DNA of 64,000 nucleotides from Dipteronia dyeriana (GCA_032871835.1 CM065297.1:31195598-31259597), one strand, 5' to 3'. Positions 19,868 to 32,199 are shown, numbered from the stretch's first letter. Made by a program: numbers and translations. Notes: generated by a model not told the origin, from the sequence alone.

Positions 19868-21043
19868 TCATTGTACAACCAAATTTTCTCCAATAGCATA
19901 CTCTACATCCCTAGCATCTTCTAAATGTGGTATGTCATCTTCATCCTTTCTCTCACTTTTTGATTCAACTATCCCATCCCTCATGATCATTACCCTTTTA
20001 TTAGGACATTCATGTGCCATATGACCATGTCCAAGGCACTTAAAACACTTAATGCCTCTAGTTTGATTAGGTTGATTCTCACCTCTACCCTTACTGCCTA
20101 TTTCATTTTTGCTTTTAGCTTCATCAATTTTAGGCTTAACAATGGGTTTATCATCTTTTTTACTCCAATTCGGTTTCCAAGAAGAAGAAGAACCTAAATA
20201 AGGTTTTGAATCATACCTGCTGCCTTTTCTTTTGAGTTGCCTTTCAATCTTCATGGCCACATCCACCATGTCCTCAATCTCCACATAATGTTGCAACTCC
20301 ATAAGATCAGCAATGTTCTTGTTTAACCCACTTAAAAACCGAGCCATGGTGGCCTCACGGTCCTCCTCCACATTAGCCCCTATCATGGCTATCTCCATTT
20401 CCTTGTGATATTCTTCTACACTCATGGAACCTTGTGTCAAAGTTTGCAACCATTGATGCAAATCCCTATAGTAATGGCTAGGGACATATCTCCTCCTCAT
20501 GATTTGTTTCATCTCCAACCAAGTCTCTACGGGTCTTTCACCATTTCTACGCTTGTCTTTACACAATTGATCCCACCAAACAATAGCTTAATCACAAAAT
20601 TCAACAGTAGCTAGTTTTACCTTTTTCTCTTCGGAGTAGTTATGACATTCAAAGATCAGCTCCACTTTTTGTTCCCATTCCAAATAGGCATCCAGATTGT
20701 TCTTCCCCTGAAAATGTGGAATTTTCATTTTGATGCTACCTATGTTCCGGTCCACACCATCAAAACGTCCTCTCCTAGCTTGTCTTCTAGGTTTAAAGTC
20801 TAGACCAATAATGGTAGCTTAGCCATCATCAGTGTCTTCTGCACCATCATATACATCATTAAAAAAGGCCGGTTGTCTTCCATGTCGTGGTTCTCTTTGC
20901 AATCTGGTAATTGCTTCATCATGTCTTTCTATACGATCTCCTACATCTCCCATCACTTTGAACATATGTTCAAATTGTTGCTGCATTGCTTGAATCACTT
21001 GATCATTTGAGGAAGAACTCACTTCTTTATCTTTGTTAGACAT
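19868..21043 (-). pseudogene. gag pseudogene, G1 complete element
   Basis: The ATG at 21043 (MSNKDKEVSSSSNDQ) follows a pyrimidine tract and CAG, as in chain copy A. The N-terminus contains a likely coiled segment (IQAMQQQFEHMFKVMGDVGD). The capsid domain reads KIPHFQGKNNLDAYLEWEQK, then IVWWDQLCKDKRRNGERPVE and RFLSGLNKNIADLMELQHYV. An intact zinc knuckle CFKCLGHGHMAHEC lies at about 20010-20055. Only two stops interrupt it (about 20820 and 20588), making it the best-preserved gag of the family here. Confidence 0.92.
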
Positions 21044-21682
21044 GTTTAAAACCTGGAAAAAAAAAGGTTAGAACAGCCTCACAATCACTACCTCACATGT
21101 TTCTCTCAGAGAATTGATTCACACCACTCGTGTTTAACATAATTATTTGGCTTTTCTCGATGCTAATCTCACCACTCTTGCATTTTACCTCTCTTGTTTT
21201 GTTCTTTGGGTTCTTAGATTAACTAAGGTCCTTTTAAACAAACAATTCAGATTATGGTAAATTCAACGGAGTAAAATTGGGTCGGTCTAAAACAAACAAA
21301 CAAAAGGTAGGCCACTTAAAGTAAGCAAAGATTAGAACTGAAATATCAATTTCTATCCCAACAAGAATTCTGTTTGTTTTGGTTAAGAAGACAATATTTA
21401 AATATTTCCCAAACCGAAACAAGAATGATATGAACAAAGAAAGATTTTTGGAATTTTGCAAGAATTCCTTGAATCCGCGATACTTTTTTTTTCTTTTTTT
21501 CTTTTTTTCTCTTTTTTTTTCTTTTTTTGTGTGCTGAAAACAAAGAAGAATGACAATAACCTCAAGAAGTACAACAATTAAGATGAATTATAGATACGGT
21601 GCTATAAGATGAAGAAGAAAAGAAAGTGATTAAAAAAAACTAAAAGAACAACAAAAATATGGATATGCAAACCTCAAACTTG
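21044..21682 (-). mobile_element. Leader of the complete G1 element
   Basis: Noncoding. On the plus strand a polypyrimidine run of T with scattered C spans about 21486-21529. Close to gag, on the element strand, acacgagtg is followed about 80 nt later by a T-rich tract and ccag just before the ATG, as in the candidate intron of copy A. Confidence 0.75.
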
Positions 21683-21700
21683 AGCCAAACTCTGATACCA
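21683..21700 (-). other. tRNA-iMet-type primer binding site, complete G1 element
   Basis: On the element strand TGGTATCAGAGTTTGGCT, 3 nt after the LTR. The first 11 nt match initiator-Met; the rest has diverged. Confidence 0.85.
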
Positions 21701-21703
21701 AAA

Positions 21704-22713
21704 TGATGGAAATCATTAACTTAGCAACCATACACCCCAATAGCTAAAGAGCTATTATACAAATGGAATGCAATTTAACACATCCAACTAATTGAAACAA
21801 ACCCGATCGTTCAAGATTGAAGTAAGAGAAACTATTCTAATCACTTTATAATGGAATGATGATAAAAGCTAATTAGAACAGCACTTTGATTTCCCCAAAA
21901 CGCCACAAACTATGAAGTTTGATAAGTTTAAAGTAAAAAGAAAGATTTTAAGGTTGTTGAACACCACAAGCTGAATAAGCTTGATAAGTTCCAAAGTTCA
22001 TGCAAGAACTTAGAAACAAAACACTCACAAAGTGCTCAAATAAGTTTATATTACTCAAATCTCTGCCCTTACATAGAAAAAGCAGTCTTGTTTATATAGA
22101 ACAAAGGCCAAGGATAATACAACACAAATATTACAGCCCATTAAATGTGTAACCTCCCACTAAATGACATTTAGAACGTGAATAATGGTCATAAAGTATT
22201 CAGTCTTTGTAACTCCTTATTCCTAATCAAAGAACACATGAATTCACACTTAACAAAATAAAACCCAACACAAAACCCCAAACTATTCATAAAATAAGCC
22301 CACAAAACCCAACACAATTAAAACCCAAACTAATCAGAAAATAAGCCCACAAAACCCAACATAATTAAACCCAAACTAATTATAAAATAGGCCCACAAAA
22401 CCCAACATGGCCGAGTGGCCTTTTATTCTTCAAGATAGGCTAGAATACTTCATTCTAACAAGCCTAGACTCTTGTCTTCAGGGGATTTGGACTTGTTTGA
22501 AACATGTTAACCATTTTATACTCTTCTTGCATCCTTAAAACCTTGACCAAATCTTAACTAGTTTGCTCCTTCCAAATGCTTTCCATTAAACAAGTTAAGG
22601 CTTCTTTCATCCTTTTAGCTTTAGCTCTTGTCATTGGTCCTCCATGAATGGTTAAAGGATCTGGATCTTTTCCAACCTTAGCCGAATTATGATCAACTGG
22701 CTGGTCCTCAGCA
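21704..22713 (-). mobile_element. 5' LTR of the complete G1 element, 1010 bp
   Basis: Same length as the partner at 15493. Its outer end reads TGCTGAGGACC on the element strand where the 3' LTR has TGATGAGGACC. The pol-tail stretch (PMTRAKAKRMKEA) is open here, at about 22610-22650. Confidence 0.95.
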
Positions 22714-22718
22714 AATCT
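22714..22718 (+). repeat. Target site duplication aatct (right)
   Basis: Matches 15488-15492; the copia reading continues with tgtctagg as in C2 at 62526. Confidence 0.95.
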
Positions 22719-23518
22719 TGTCTAGGTTTTCCATGCAAGATTCCAGGAAAGGTATGTTACCATTCAGACATGGAATCAAATTTTCTAAGGAACAAGTTTC
22801 TAAGAATGAGCATGAAGAGCAATTCATGAGTAGGGTTCCATATGCATCGATAGTTGGAAGTCTCATGTATGCAATGCTCTGTAGTAGACCAGATATTTGT
22901 TTTGCTGTGGGGGTAGTTAGCAGGTTTCAATCGAAGCCTGGACCTGATCACTGGATGGCAATCGAGCATATTTTCAAGTATCTTAGGAGAACGAAAGATT
23001 ATATGCTGGTATACTCTAGAGGGGATTTAATTCCCGTTGGGTATACAGATTCTGACTTTCAGTTAGATTATGACTTCGGGAGATCAACATCAAGATCTGT
23101 GTTTACTAATAGAGCAGGGGCAGTCATATGGAGGAGTATCAAGCAATCTTGTATTGTCGTTTCCACCATGGAAGCTGAGTATGTTGCCGCATGTAAGGCT
23201 GCTAAAGAGGTTGTCTGACTCCGCCAATTCTTGATTGACTTGGAAGTGGTTTCTATTGCAAATAAGCAGATCACTATCTATTATGACAATAGTGGAGCAG
23301 TGGCTAATTCGATTGAACCAAGAATTCATAAGAGAGGGAAACATAATGAAAGAAAGTATCACCTTCTGAGGGAAATTGTGCATATGGGTGACATGAAGAT
23401 TAACAAGATGGCGTCAGTAGATAATCTAGCTTATCCCTTTACAAAGGCTCTTCAACAAAAGAGTTTTGATGGGCATCTAGAGAACATGGGGATGAGAGAT
23501 ATGATACATTTGCTATAG
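22719..23518 (+). pseudogene. RT end and RNase H, copia C1 (continues 15492)
   Basis: The RT thumb and connection (PFRHGIKFSKEQ, VPYASIVGSLMYAMLCSRPD) lead into copia RNase H: LIPVGYTDSDFQ (Asp), VVSTMEAEYVAACKAAKE (Glu) and TIYYDNSGAVANS (Asp). The last motif is VDNLAYPFTK, where C2 has ENLADPFTK, so a conserved Asp has become Tyr. One stop at about 23216 splits the frame. The C-terminal HLENMGMRDM is followed by a stop and the polypurine tract. Confidence 0.93.
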
Positions 23519-23532
23519 AGCAAGTGGGAGAT
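23518..23532 (+). other. Polypurine tract, copia C1
   Basis: gagcaagtgggagat, the usual plant copia motif, sits directly before the 3' LTR. C2 has the same at 63324-63338. Confidence 0.88.
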
Positions 23533-25567
23533 TGTTAGGATTATGCTCGATGGCAAGAGTATAATTATGTATTTGACAATCGTTTCATATTAATAAAGTG
23601 ATTTCTAGTTTAGCAAATCTTATAGCATTTATAGTTTAATTATAATTGTCAAAATTAAATAATCATAAGGTCAAAATATTATGAGAAAATAAGAATTTTT
23701 CGTACATCTAGATATGTATGAGGTAGACAAAATTCTTTAGTTAGTCTTGAATAATATTCACAACTTCAGATAAAGGTTAGGCGCCTTTATCTTGCTAAAG
23801 TTGTAGATTCTTGTGCTAGCATTTGAGTGGGAACAAATGTATTACGATTAGTGTAAAATCATCAAAGTGTGGTTTCTTTATGCAAAAGAATCTAGTGCAC
23901 TAGGTGCATCGAATAGGATCACAGTGAATTACTTTATCCAAAACCGTCAATCGATAAAAAATTTCATTAGAAGACAATCAGAGAGTCTATCTCAATCCTG
24001 AGATAAATGATGGACTTATGGTTGCAAGTGCTATCATTTGAGCTATCAATAAGTACGATTATATAGAATAGTCTATCCTCGATAGTTTCGTGGTATTCAT
24101 TTGTTAATCGATAGAGGACTTCATTTAAGATATGGACATCGTGACTCCATTTATTAAATGAGAGTAGAATATCATCATGGATGTTTTGAGGTATTGAATA
24201 TTAAATCTTAACGTTAAGTTTTCATTAGTGTCTATTGAAACATGGCTTTTGGACAAGTCAAAATATCCAAGTTCAAAATGAAGTCAAATGAGTAAGTATG
24301 GTAACTTGGAGAGCTATAGGTGGTCTATGAGCTCTTGGCGATTACTGATATTCTTCACAAGGATACACTTTCTCCAATAAGGATGTCTAGGGTATGAGAA
24401 AGAAATATTATCTTATTTTATTTTATTTTTAGAGTTCAATTTTAGTTCTTTAGTGGAATGAACTAAAATTAATAGATCAGACCTAAGTGAATCATTTGTT
24501 GATTGTGATTGGGTTGTGTCTATCGGAGCTTAAATTTAGATAGCCCGCCAAGAACCCCAATCCATACAAACTTGCATGGATCACTTGATATATTCTACCG
24601 GGCCAATTTAGGGTTCCATATAGAATTGTATTGAAGCATGTTGACTTGTTTCTCTTTTTGTAAGAATGGGTCTAGTTCACATGTGGACCTTTTATCAAGC
24701 TCCAATGGATTTAATAAAATAACAAAAATAATATATATACATATATATTGTTATAGGCGGCAAGGCTAATGTATAAAAGCCTTAACATATTATTTTTTAT
24801 TTTATTATTTAATTAAATGGATGTTAATTAATTTGTTGATTAATTGATTATTTAAATAAAAGTCAAAATCTTTTTCTTAGTAGGAGATGGTCTCCTAAAA
24901 TTATACTATTGTTGTTAGTATAATTAAAATTAAAGACTATATTTGATAAGTAGAAAAATAAAAGGAATTATTTATCTAATTAAATTAGGAAGTCTTTAAT
25001 ATGGTTACAAATACACTATTGAGTTGGATTAGGAGTCTTGGTGTAGGAAATAATTCTTTTTGGAAAAGTATTCTTTGTCACCAAGTAAATCTACCTAAGG
25101 GTAGAATTCTTCTTTGAAATGGATTCTTAACCACCAAGTAAATCCACCTAAGTAAAGGATAATTAACACCCAAGTAAATCCTTCTTAGGAAAGGATTTGT
25201 GATCCTATATATACCAACTTGAAATTTCGGCCTGCCCTAATATTTCTATGAGTGAAATTTTGGCCAAACTAGGTATTTTTCAAGAGAGAATTCGGCCTAG
25301 CAAGAGAGATTTTTGAGGCAGAAAATTTTATTTTGTCCTCTAGACAAAATTTAATCAACTCATTGATATAGGGTGTAGAATTCGGCCAAGGAGAAAAGAG
25401 AAAAAAAGAATGTTTTTATTTCGATAGTACACTAGTATCCTTTACATCAAAAGGGTTTTGTGTACAAAATCAATTCGGGTTCATGTGAGTTTCAATCAAT
25501 TAGATTGATAATTCACAAGTGACCGGATGTTCTTGGATTTTTCTCTTGGAGGATAATTGTAACCAAC
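23533..25567 (+). mobile_element. Copia C1 3' LTR, truncated, 2035 bp
   Basis: It begins tgttaggattatgctcg, with TATAAAAG at 24772-24779. It contains the roughly 270-bp segment that the 5' LTR has lost. It stops at gtaaccaac (25567), about 280 bp before the expected end, and joins T copy D integrase. The missing LTR end and missing D sequence point to a single deletion across the right junction. Confidence 0.92.
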
Positions 25568-26200
25568 GGTTCTACCCAATTGCCTTTTCTCTACTAGAGT
25601 TTATTCTCAGAAGCTTCTTGATCATCTTGTTGGTAGTCTCAACCAGGCTGTTGGTTTAGGGGAGAACTACCAAAGCAAAGCTAAGAAATACCTGAACCAC
25701 ACGTTGTCAAACTGCTTGCCGAAATTAGTAACGGTGATCATCGAGGTACCGAACCTACACACCACATTGGTCTTGATAAATTTGGTGGTGTTTTTTCTGT
25801 AATTTGGGAGCGTGGTCCTGCCTCCACCCATCAGGTGAAGTAATCGATTACAATTATAACATACTTAACTTGACCAGGAGCAGTAGGGAGAGGTCTGATC
25901 ACGTCAACTCCTAGATAGCAAAGGGATAAGGCGAGCTGAATGAGGAGAGGCACTCCAGAGGTAAATGGCTCAAATAAGATGCCCTCTGGCAGGATCCACA
26001 CAAATGCACAAACCTCCATGCATCCTTATAGATGGTTGGTTAGTAGTAACCCATACTGAGCATATCATACAGAGCATTTGATATGCCAGTGCTTCCCCTC
26101 CGGTTTAATTTTCACATTCGTCAGAGTGGACCTCTTTAAGTGCCTAGCTGACATCATTAGGATGTAAAAACTAGAGTAGGGGAAGATATCTTCCTTCGCA
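25568..26200 (-). pseudogene. Integrase (zinc region and core), T copy D
   Basis: Minus-strand integrase. LALSLCYLGVDVIRPLPTAP has the first core Asp, and GQVKYVIIVIDYFT the following strand. The core continues, with stops, to a segment like TNKMIKKLL at about 25610. Upstream, 26000-26200 holds a degraded His/Cys region. It is cut at 25568 by the C1 LTR; the C-terminal end is at 8600-8945. Confidence 0.82.
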
Positions 26201-26400
26201 ATAGAGGTACCCATCTACCAAGCAGTAACAGATTTAGGTCCTTTTGAGCTTTCGAGCTTACCTTGGGTCCTATGGAGCTTTCCTTCTTGGAGATACACAA
26301 TTATCGGATCCATCTGATATGGGAGTAGATCAACAGAGCTAACTTTTTTTCCTGCCACTATACTGGACTGGGTGATTACCAGGAGTGGTACTCCTTTGGA

Positions 26401-26850
26401 CTAGGTCTGACCTCCGTTGATAGCTATCTTGGCCAAGACGTCTGCTTGATGATTTTCTTGAAGAGGAATATGCTCTATCTTGGACTCCTTGAACCGAGTC
26501 TTGAGCTGCTGGACCAGTTTGAGGTAAGATGTCATGTTGTCGCCCTTTGCCTGGTACAGCCTGGTGACCTGTTTGACGATAAGCTGGGAATCACCTTTCA
26601 AGTAGAGATAATCGGCCCCCAGTTCAACAGCTGCTCTCATCCCATCTATGAGGGCTTCATACTCTGTTTCATTGTTTGTGGGCCTAAACTCGAAACGGAA
26701 GCAATGGTAGCATTCTATTTTATCTAAATCAATCAGGACGATGCCTGCTCCACTCCCTACTTAACTTGACGCTCCATCAATGTAGAGGATCCAGATTTCT
26801 CTATTAGTTGTCCAGTCCTCGAGCTCTTGATCTTTCTGGGGGCTGAATCT
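26401..26850 (-). pseudogene. Second RNase H domain, T copy D
   Basis: LGADYLYLKGDSQLIVKQVT and IEHIPLQENHQADVLAKIAI on the minus strand, preceded by segments like an SGAGIVLID strand. This resembles the plant/archaeal-type RNase H that Tat-lineage elements carry in addition to the Ty3 RNase H. The same domain occurs in copy F at 36420-36800. The last Asp (HQADVLAK) is present. Stops interrupt the N-terminal half. Confidence 0.8.
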
Positions 26851-28000
26851 GGGTTTGTGGAGGTTCCAAGATCCGGGATGACTAAGAATTCAACCACAAA
26901 ATTTGCTAGTGCCTGGGCCTTGATGGTAGTCCTCACCTTGTACTTAATATCAAATTGCGTGAGTTCGAGAGCCCAGAGTACTAACCTTTTGGATATGTCT
27001 GGCCTCTATAAAAACTAGCGAAGACGTTGATCCGTTATTCCTGCGACTGTGTGAACTTGGAAAACTGAGAGTGTGTGAGACTAGAAATAAGGGCAAAGCT
27101 TCCTTGCCGATGACACCAAGGTGAACGCGAGCTTCACTATGAGGGTATAATTCCTCTATGGCTTAGTCAAGGTATGGCTTACGTAGTAAATAGGTCATTG
27201 AACCCCATCTCTGCATTCTTTAACAAAAGTTTAACTTACTACTGTCTCGGATACTACTAGGTAAATCTGCAGTTCCTCTTAGGGTATAGGTTTGACTAGC
27301 GGTAGCTAACTGGCTAGGTACTTCTTTAGTGCTTGTAAGGCTTACTCACTATCTTGATCCCACTTCAGGTTTTTCCCCTGTTTAATTGCTTTAAAGAAGG
27401 GGAGGCACTTTTCGGTCGATCGTGATATGAAGCGATTGAGCGCTGCTACTCGACCAGCCAATTTCTGTAACTGTTTAAGGGTGTTGGGGATTCTAGGTCC
27501 AGGATGGCTTTGATTTTCTCGGGGTTTGCTTCAATGCCTCTCTCATGGACCATGAATCCTATGAACTTCCTTAAAGTTACCTCGAAGGCACACTTAGCAG
27601 TGTTTAACCTCACATTGGATTTGGTGATCATATCGTCGATATATACCTCCATCGTCCTTCATATTTTTGGCTTGAACAACCATTTGACCAATCACTGGTA
27701 GGTGGCTCCTGTATTCTTGAGACCGAAGGGCAACACCAGGTGATGAAACTGGTCTTGTCTTGGTCTGCGGAGTGTATCATGATCTGATTATACCCCGAGA
27801 ATGCATCCATGAAGCTTAAATGCTTGTTCCCTACTGTGGAGTCGACCAGCTGATTGATTTTTTATAGCAGGAAGTTATCCTTAGGGCAGGCACGGTTAAG
27901 TTCTGTATAATAATTGCACATGTACCACTTACATTCACTTTGGTAAACATGACCACATTGTCAATCCATTTCGAGTATCGGGATTCCCGAATGAATCATA
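26851..28000 (-). pseudogene. Reverse transcriptase and Ty3 RNase H, T copy D
   Basis: Reading on the minus strand: MDAFSGYNQIMIHSADQDKT (27810), then the active-site segment [14 protein letters not shown] with YIDD (about 27650), then [20 protein letters not shown] and [20 protein letters not shown]. The Ty3 RNase H region (about 27000-27350) is recognisable only in scraps. Many stops and at least two frameshifts occur. The YIDD box and the GIEANPEK motif fit Tat-lineage gypsy elements. Confidence 0.85.
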
Positions 28001-28390
28001 CTTTCAACATTAAAGAGTTTCCTCTTTTGCTTAAAGGCGGGGTTGACTGCTGGCTGGTGAGCTTATAAGGAAATTGGATCCTTAGCATCTCTTCATGACT
28101 CTAAGTACAAATGTTGTTATACTCATAGAATAGCTGGATAGATCCTTCCTTCACTCCTGATTCCAACGTGGCTCTGATTTTGACTACTTTGGAAGGTCAC
28201 CTTCCATGATTGGTATTTCTTCTAGAGTGTCAACCGGGTAACCACTGGACCATCCTCTATCTTCCTCTCTCATCTCTTCATTTTATAAGATCTCTGATTC
28301 GGTCTCTTCTTCCACTACTCCAGCCTCACCCATGATGTCCGAGGTATCGAGATACTCCTCTGATAGTTCATTCTCCTGTATAATTGATAT

Positions 28391-28660
28391 CTACGAAAAC
28401 TGTTTAGCCAAGGCTACTTGGTTGGTTGACATAGCATAGCATTTGTTGGCTACCTGCTGGTCACCGTGTACCTCGCCTACCTTGCTTCCTACCAAAAACT
28501 TTAGGATGTTATAGGAGATGGATAACACCCTTTTGAGAGCTGAAAGGAAGGGTCTCATAAGGATAAAGTTATAAACTGACAGAGTGTCCACTACAATGAA
28601 GTCTGTTATCATGTTCTACTAGAGAAGTGCAGTCCCGAAGATTATCGATAAAATTTTGGA
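28391..28660 (-). pseudogene. Protease region, T copy D
   Basis: The frame reads MITDFIVVDTLSVYNFILMR, then FLVGSKVGEVHGDQQVANKC. This is the conserved second half of Tat-type aspartic protease (VVD..S.YN.ILGRP). The first half with D-S/T-G is too degraded to place between 28660 and 28900. Copy E has the same motif at about 48270-48339. Confidence 0.75.
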
Positions 28661-29132
28661 TCCCACTGGTACAATTGAGTCCCTAGTAAAGTCATATAGG
28701 GGGTGGTGCAACTGTTGTAACGCTGTTGCTTCTGGTTGAATTTTTCTAGGGTGTCCTTTAAATGGATCTTTACACTAGTACCTGCATCAATCAGCAAGCG
28801 GTGAACCAGGTAATTAGTGATCTATATCACGATAGCCATGGGATTATGCAGTTACAAGGTGTTGTATACATCTGCTTTAGTAAAAACGATCTGGGCTAAC
28901 TAAGAGGTTCCAACCAAGCTCTGATACACCTTGAAGATATATTGCCCTTCAATCCAAGGGATCTTTCTAGAGTGATTCTTTCTAGACTTTTTGGAGGTAT
29001 CGATTAGAGTGGGTCATCCACTGATGGTGTGTATTACTGGATTTGCTGCATCAGGTCATTTTTCTTTCCTATTATTTTCTCTTCATATTCCTGGATATCG
29101 GCATGTACTTCCTTACTTGTATGGAAGCTATC
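28661..29132 (-). mobile_element. Degraded protease/gag linker, T copy D
   Basis: No open frame over about 70 codons can be matched confidently. On the minus strand there are scraps corresponding to the protease N-terminus, similar to copy E at about 50060-50300. Confidence 0.5.
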
Positions 29133-30843
29133 TCAAACCTGCTGTAAGAATTCAACGAGGTAGCCACCCCTCACTAATGCTTCGATCTGTTTTTGCAAGC
29201 TAAAGCACTCTAAGGTGTTATGCCCTACATCCTCATGGAAGTCACAGTATTTATTTCGATTCCTCATATCAACAGGTTTTTTGATGGGCCTAGATTTTCT
29301 AAGCAATCCCATATCACGAATGGCGATGTAGATCAACTCGTGGGATGCCTTTAGTGGGGTGTAATGACTATAACCTCTCTAATCCTAGGTTGTGGGGGCT
29401 ATCACTCTCGATGGAGATGATGCTCGGGGTGGAGTTTACCTTGTTGGGTACCGTTCCCACTGAGGTTCGGAAGGTAGAGAGTGGTATGTAGATCAGTTGA
29501 GAGGTATATTTTTATCCTTCTGCACCGGTACAGGCTTAGGCGCCTCTATCTTCTTGCACTAGCCAGTTCTCATGTCATCATGCTCAATCATGACTCTTAG
29601 CTGCTCATCTATCTCTATCTATTCTAGGGCCCTATTGTATAACTTTTGATAGGTCTCTGGTGTATGCTTTGCGAAGGACCAGTATAGTCTCCATGCCCAT
29701 AAGTTTCTACAAAAGCTAGCCAAGGTCTCCTTCATAACGAAGACTCCCATCTAGATCACCTCCTTATGGAATATCTCTACGTAAAACCGAAGTGTTTCAC
29801 CTCATTCTTGGTTCATATACTGCAGGTGGATCGAGTCTTTTGGTCGGGCTTGACTCCCTGGAACTGCTAGCAGAAGTCACTAAACATTTTAGTGAAGCTA
29901 TCCACGCTACTTGTGGGTAACTTCCTGAACCATGTCTTGGCATAGTCGGTCAGCGTGGTTCAAAACATCATGCACATGGCTGCTTCAGTCGCAATTTGGA
30001 CCACAATCTACTGTACATAGCTCTCCAAGTGGCTTAAGGGATCCTCAGTTCCAAAAAATTTGTCACTTGGCATATTGAATTTCGATGGGAGTTATGCTTC
30101 CCTGATCCACAAGGAGAATGAGGTGTTCATCTTGCCCAAGGGATCCTTACAATTCTCCTTGTGCTTGACCCTCCTCAACTCCTGGATCTCCTTCTACATC
30201 TGAGCACGTTGATCTCGTAGGCACTTGTTCCCAACGTTCTTAGATTCAACCTCAAAGTCTTCGCTGTCTGATCCCTCTGATGAAGTAAGGATCTTGCTCC
30301 ACTAATTCACTTGAGGAGAATTTTCCTAAAGGCTTCTTCTGCTACCCCCGACATTGGCTCGAGGTTCCCTCTTAATGGCCACTGGTTGTGCATGGTAGTT
30401 GGGCATCCTCGGTGGGATGTCGACTGATTTCTTTTATTGGGGTCAGTAACTGGTCAGCCAATACGGATCTAGAGGCATAGGCCCTAACCGATCTTGAACC
30501 AAGGGCAAGAGCAAGGGCTCTAACCTGTTACGGACCGGGACCGGTACCGGTAGTAGTGGTCCCAACCTGTCAAAAGTGGTCGTCCTAGCCCCAGGTCTAT
30601 TGGCATCCTCGCAGGTGCTAGGCTCTACTGGTTGAGGGGTAATTCCCTCCATAACCATCCGTAGGCAAACACTTTCTATAAAATTCACAACCTGTTGTTC
30701 TATAATGGCATAGCCTATCACCGGGGGAACCAAAGCTTACGTAGTACCAGTCAATGCTGGAGCATGATTGGAGCCTTCTGGGTGGAGGCTGTGGATTGAT
30801 GCCTTCATGCTTCTGACTGCCCTTGGAAAGATCGAAGTCTCAT
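29133..30843 (-). pseudogene. gag pseudogene, T copy D
   Basis: The start is placed at 30843 (MRLRSFQGQ), because copy E starts identically at 52216. An N-terminal variable region (VIGYAIIEQQVVNFIESVCL) precedes a capsid region at about 29850-30110 (FNMPSDKFFGTEDPLSHLES, then a KTWFRKLP segment), typical of Retrotrans_gag. A CCHC-like motif KYCDFHEDVGHNTLECF lies at about 29190-29250. Several stops interrupt it. Function would be particle assembly if intact. Confidence 0.82.
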
Positions 30844-30855
30844 GGTGCTATTGTA

Positions 30856-30883
30856 TCTGTAAAAAACTCAAACACACCGAAAG
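30856..30883 (-). other. Degenerate primer binding site, T copy D
   Basis: On the element strand ctttcggtgtgtttgag follows the LTR. Copy E has ctttttggcactgtttgtg in the same position, near the TTGGCGCCGTTTGTGGG-type site common in Tat-like elements. Confidence 0.5.
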
Positions 30884-31970
30884 TGTTAACCGGAATTTCA
30901 CTCTAGGTGAGGAATCTCTGTTAACACTCTCAAGGACGTAACCTAGGTAGATCGCGATCGGGGTAGGTACCTTCGGTATCGATTACATGTGTAAGAATGA
31001 ATAAAATGCAAGAAGAATTGATAATGACTTGAATGATGCTATATAATTCAATGATCTGGAGTGTACAAGTGTTAAAAATTGTTCTCTATCTCTCTCTTTT
31101 CTCTTAACCAAATTGGAGCTGGCAAAAGCGCACATGTCGATAAGTTGGCACAAATAACAAAGATAATGGCTAGGCTTAATGCTGACTGCAGGATCAAGCG
31201 ATAACACTTGAGGTTTTTAGATTTGATTTTTCGATCCCTTTCTTCATGTTATTACCTCTGTATTTATACATGAAGTCGCTAGGGTTTTCCTTTGGCATAC
31301 AAGCCAAAGATCACTCGATTGATCTCTTTTTCCTGTTTGACGGGATTTTCTGTTTCATATGGTTAACCCTGGAGAATAACTTGACCGGAAATGTGTTTGT
31401 TTCCTTTTTTAACTCTTTTATTATGGTTGTGCCTGCATGCAACTTGTTTACAGTTTGGAAGGTTGTTTGATTTGATATGTTAGTGGTGTGACACCTCAAA
31501 GTATCAATCTGGTGATGTGGCGTTTGAACACCTCGACGGTAAGGTACCTTAGAGTACAAGTCTGTTGGTGAGGTACCCTGAAGTACCATCCTGATGATGT
31601 GGCACTTGATCGATTGCAATGGTGAGGTACCTCAGTGTACCATTTTGGTAGCGAGGTGCTTGATCGATCTTGTCGGAGCTCTATGATCTTTATGGGCATC
31701 ATCCTTCTTACTAGAGAGATTGGATTTGTACCTCGACGGGGTAGTTGATCATAGTCAGGGTACTTGGGTACCAGTTGGGTAACCCATGAGGTTGCAAGAA
31801 CTTCATCTTGCTCCTACAGCGATGTCGATGTACCAAGGTTGTGCTAGACTTGGTACTTCAAGGTAAACCACTGTGTCCAATACCTATCCAATGCATGAAG
31901 ATGCCTTCTGCCAGGTGCTACCAAGGTGGAAAATTTCCCTTTGACCCTTTGCTAAAAATGGTTGTTAACA
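30884..31970 (-). mobile_element. 5' LTR of T copy D, 1087 bp
   Basis: The ends are TGTTAACAACC on the element strand (outer end at 31970) and GGTTAACA next to the primer site (30884), a terminal inverted repeat TGTTAAC/GTTAACA. It matches copy E at 52298-53407 end to end, including the gaaaattt(c)cctttgacc stretch near the outer end. ctata (31971-31975) should be half of a target duplication whose partner, with the 3' LTR, was not found on the left. Confidence 0.88.
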
Positions 31971-32199
31971 CTATACACTATTTTGTTAATCCTATTATAT
32001 TAGTTGGTTTTAGACATAGAATGAAAGTACTTACAAGTAAAATAAATATTTTGCAAGTGGTTAAATGCCAACTTGCACACTACCGATATGCATGACGTTA
32101 TAACCGATGAGTCCAATCTTTGAAAGTGATTTAATACAAACTTGCACACTACCAATATACATGTCATTATAATTGATTTTGTTATAATGATTCAGGCTA
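31971..32199. repeat. Unassigned AT-rich sequence with short direct repeats
   Basis: aacttgcacactaccratat occurs at about 32070 and 32139. A 34-bp block starting gacatagaatgaaagtac at 32013-32046 recurs without mismatch at 32688-32721. No gene is recognised. Confidence 0.6.

Larger units (their letters stand above)
15493..22713 (-). mobile_element. Complete G1 Ty3/gypsy element nested in copia C1
   Basis: 7221 bp on the minus strand, with two 1010-bp LTRs, primer site, leader, gag, protease, RT, RNase H, integrase, polypurine tract and a perfect 5-bp duplication. Its LTRs are only partly like the 935-bp LTRs of the chain, so it is a separate subfamily with the same architecture: iMet-type primer, LTR start TGATGAG, and pol overlapping the LTR. 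The LTRs differ by a few percent by eye, so insertion is old enough for decay. Overlap of pol with the 3' LTR is known from the CRM chromovirus clade; membership here is inferred. Confidence 0.95.

Noticed and set aside
28991..29203. Plus-strand ORF of 70 codons
   Set aside because: Shadow of the minus-strand T copy D gag.
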